A DNA stretch of 64,000 nucleotides from an uncultured Bacteroidales bacterium. GTDB taxonomy: Bacteria > Bacteroidota > Bacteroidia > Bacteroidales > Bacteroidaceae. The notes under the pieces are model-generated. The model saw only the letters and a program-made list of their open reading frames with translations, was not told the origin of the DNA and searched no databases. Within the stretch, counting starts at the first letter, position 1. Every line of letters starts with the position of its first letter. The position numbers were made by a program, and so were the translations under genes. The DNA lies in contig CALKIW010000189.1 in the NCBI GenBank assembly GCA_937995875.1, forward strand, positions 22,630 to 86,629, read 5' to 3'. Positions 62,911 to 64,000 of this stretch are shown piece after piece.

Positions 62911-63256
62911 ATATATCATTCAATAAATGCGTTGTATTAACATATATTAAATGCAAACACATCGAGGGCGGATTCCATAAGCAGGTGCATACTCGATTAT
63001 TTCTCCTTATATATATATAGTTGGTTTTGAAAATCCATGCACATTTTCGGGCTGTTGTTCAACTTTTGTATAATGTTCTGACCGTATATCTTTGAAAACT
63101 CCCTTGAAATCAGGTTGTCAGGGATGTGTTGTCCGATGTTCTCAGTGATGTTCTCAAAGGCCCCTTTGTGCCTTAAACAATAAATGAGGAAATATATTGA
63201 TAAATTTCGTTCAAAACTAAGGCAAAATTCGCGCATACGAAATCAGACAGGCACAC

Positions 63257-63316
63257 GGCTCCAAATACTCGAAAATTGGATGGGTTTGCAAATGATTGAT
63301 AATCAAATGGTTGTGT
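63257..63316 (+). repeat. Leader of the 22-bp array element, copy at 63 kb
   Basis: CCAAATACTCGAAAATTGGA and GATAATCAAATGGTTGT align with CGAAATACGCGAAAAATGAG and GACAATCAGAGCGTTGT of the 8-kb copy, in the same order and orientation before the array. Confidence 0.6.
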
Positions 63317-63357
63317 AGATGGTGTCTAAGGGTTGAATTTTTGAGTCCAATTTTCGT

Positions 63358-63467
63358 TGCGGTTAAAGCCTAACGGGAGTGCGGTTGAACTTCAACGGCG
63401 ACACGGATCGGCTCTAACTGTATGCCGATAAGGGCTTAGAGGCAATGCGGTTGAGGCTCAATCGCAG
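63358..63467 (+). repeat. Tandem 22-bp repeat array, five units
   Basis: Units begin at about 63358, 63380, 63402, 63423 and 63446 (22-bp phase with one 21/23 pair; total 110 bp). Cores: TGCGGTTAAAGCCTAACGGG, GCCGATAAGGGCTTAGAGGC, TGCGGTTGAGGCTCAATCGC. The 18-bp motif AAAACATAGCCCTTTTTG at 63512-63529 is identical to 17411-17428. Confidence 0.85.
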
Positions 63468-63829
63468 GTGGCATACATTTTTTTGAAATGCCCATCGCTG
63501 TATTGGGCAGAAAAACATAGCCCTTTTTGTTCTGAATGGCGAGTTCTCGAAAACCTCGAAATCGGTATTTTATTTTGATAAAAAGAGGAAAATCTTGTCT
63601 GTTTTTCTAATACATCGATGCCCCTGTTCAGACGCAGGAACGCGGCTATCCACCTATATCCGTGTGTGGGATGCTCCTGATGGACCTTTTCCACAGCATC
63701 AAGGATTTCCCTGCGGCGGATGGCAGAGGGCGAGGGGCCGCGACCGAGCCACTTGTAATATCCGGCACGGCTCACGCCCGTCATCTGGCAGAGGAGTTTG
63801 ATGGAATATTCGTGTGAGAGACTCTTCAC
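63458..63829 (-). pseudogene. Truncated IS3-family transposase OrfB
   Basis: The first roughly 72 codons are the N-terminal helix-turn-helix and spacer of an IS3-family OrfB: SIKLLCQMTGVSRAGYYKWL and HPTHGYRWIAAFLRLNRGID. After that (below about 63614) the frame continues but similarity is lost, running through the repeat-element tail into the 22-bp array. The DDE catalytic core is absent, so the copy is dead. In the same frame OrfB coding extends upstream past 63829 (RQGWEEGVRSFKDEEFEIV) to a poly-A slippery site shared with OrfA. Confidence 0.85.
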
Positions 63830-64000
63830 GATTTCGAACTCCTCATCTTTAAACGAACGTACTCCTTCCTCCCATCCCTGCCGGTGCGGACAGTATAGTT
63901 TTTTTTTAATCTCTCGTTTTCTATCCGCAGACGGAGGACTTCTTTCTTGTACATCTCTAAGGTAGGATTTACCTCCGGCGGGAGAAGCGGGGCGAGGTTT
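63614..64000 (-). mobile_element. Partial IS3-family insertion sequence
   Basis: OrfA end, A9 frameshift site and OrfB start are preserved; the rest of OrfB and the distal terminal inverted repeat are missing. The break falls next to a copy of the 22-bp array element, so either a deletion or an insertion at that point removed the transposase core. Confidence 0.75.
63826..63999 (-). CDS. IS3-family transposase OrfA, C-terminal part (runs off the window)
   Basis: The minus-strand frame entering from the right edge encodes PEVNPTLEMYKKEVLRLRI and ENERLKK, the leucine-zipper-like end of IS3 OrfA, and stops at TGA (63828-63826). A run of nine A after ATT (plus-strand T run, 63899-63907) allows a -1 shift into the OrfB frame, the standard way IS3 elements make the OrfAB fusion. 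The 5' part lies beyond the window. Confidence 0.75.
   Translation of the reverse strand, partial: NLAPLLPPEVNPTLEMYKKEVLRLRIENERLKKNYTVRTGRDGRKEYVRLKMRSSKS

Larger units (their letters stand above)
62911..63613. other. Intergenic region with composite repeat element beside the IS remnant
   Basis: No gene is firmly supported. A minus-strand frame at 62997-63236 (79 codons) has protein-like composition but no recognisable family and might be a decayed gene. The element leader (about 63257-63316), the 22-bp array (63358-63467) and the tail motif (63512-63529) follow. The homologous part of the IS3 transposase stops near 63614, just beyond the tail. Confidence 0.5.

Noticed and set aside
62997..63236. 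Minus-strand frame of 79 codons between rho and the 63-kb array
   Set aside because: Composition is protein-like, but there is no recognisable family, promoter or neighbour to support it; it may be a decayed gene.

Overview
The window looks like chromosome from a Bacteroidales bacterium close to Prevotella (Prevotellaceae). The signs are Bacteroidetes-type promoters (a -7 box TAnnTTTG, often with a -33 TTTG box and about 19-20 bases between), a complete Bat aerotolerance operon, a GH57/GT/GH133 glycogen cluster, DUF3078, DUF3316, DUF4923 and DUF2027 proteins, a Rho factor with a long disordered insert, and many lipoproteins and secreted peptidases. Most of it is ordinary core genome. The only mobile element is a truncated IS3-family transposase at the right edge.

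Layout. 0.1-2 kb: membrane FMN-binding/4Fe-4S protein with an anchored nitroreductase (minus strand). 2.5-7.4 kb: glycogen operon (minus). 8.2-12 kb: a lipoprotein, a DUF4112 protein, tRNA-Leu and tex. 12-16.7 kb: parC, DUF3316 and S41 peptidase operon (minus). 17.7-24.4 kb: glyS, an FKBP lipoprotein, a candidate structured RNA, a MATE exporter, a candidate small RNA and gdhA (plus). 24.5-33.7 kb: two paralogous MFS carriers, a DPP5-like S9 peptidase, yidC and pyrG (minus). 33.9-40.6 kb: DUF3078 barrel, NPP-type phosphodiesterase, DPP III, DNA alkylation repair and DUF4923 genes. 40.8-51.3 kb: moxR, DUF58, a small membrane protein, batA-E, PAP2 and queA. 51.5-55.1 kb: an Smr protein and nadE. 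55.1-62.8 kb: M6 and M64 peptidases, EFR1 ferredoxin, a TPR protein, a glucosaminidase and rho (minus). 63-64 kb: repeat element and IS3 remnant.

The most unusual feature is a family of non-coding tandem arrays with a strict 22-bp period. There are seven in 64 kb, at about 2.3, 7.9, 9.7, 17.2, 35.4, 52.9 and 63.4 kb. The units are degenerate and semi-palindromic around GCGGTTAAGGCTTAACCGC. Five arrays have five recognisable units spanning 110 bp. Four of these share a conserved leader of about 60 bp upstream, and two also share an 18-bp tail motif, which suggests a composite interspersed element of about 300-400 bp. I know of no described family that matches. A second array, with a 12-base motif every 32 bp, lies just before nadE.

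Two enzymes lack an expected catalytic residue. NadE has Gly at the nitrilase catalytic Cys position (residue 170), and the GH57 protein appears to have Ser at the nucleophile position. The GH57 protein also has a histone-H1-like Lys/Ala/Thr tail. All calls come from reading the sequence without database searches.
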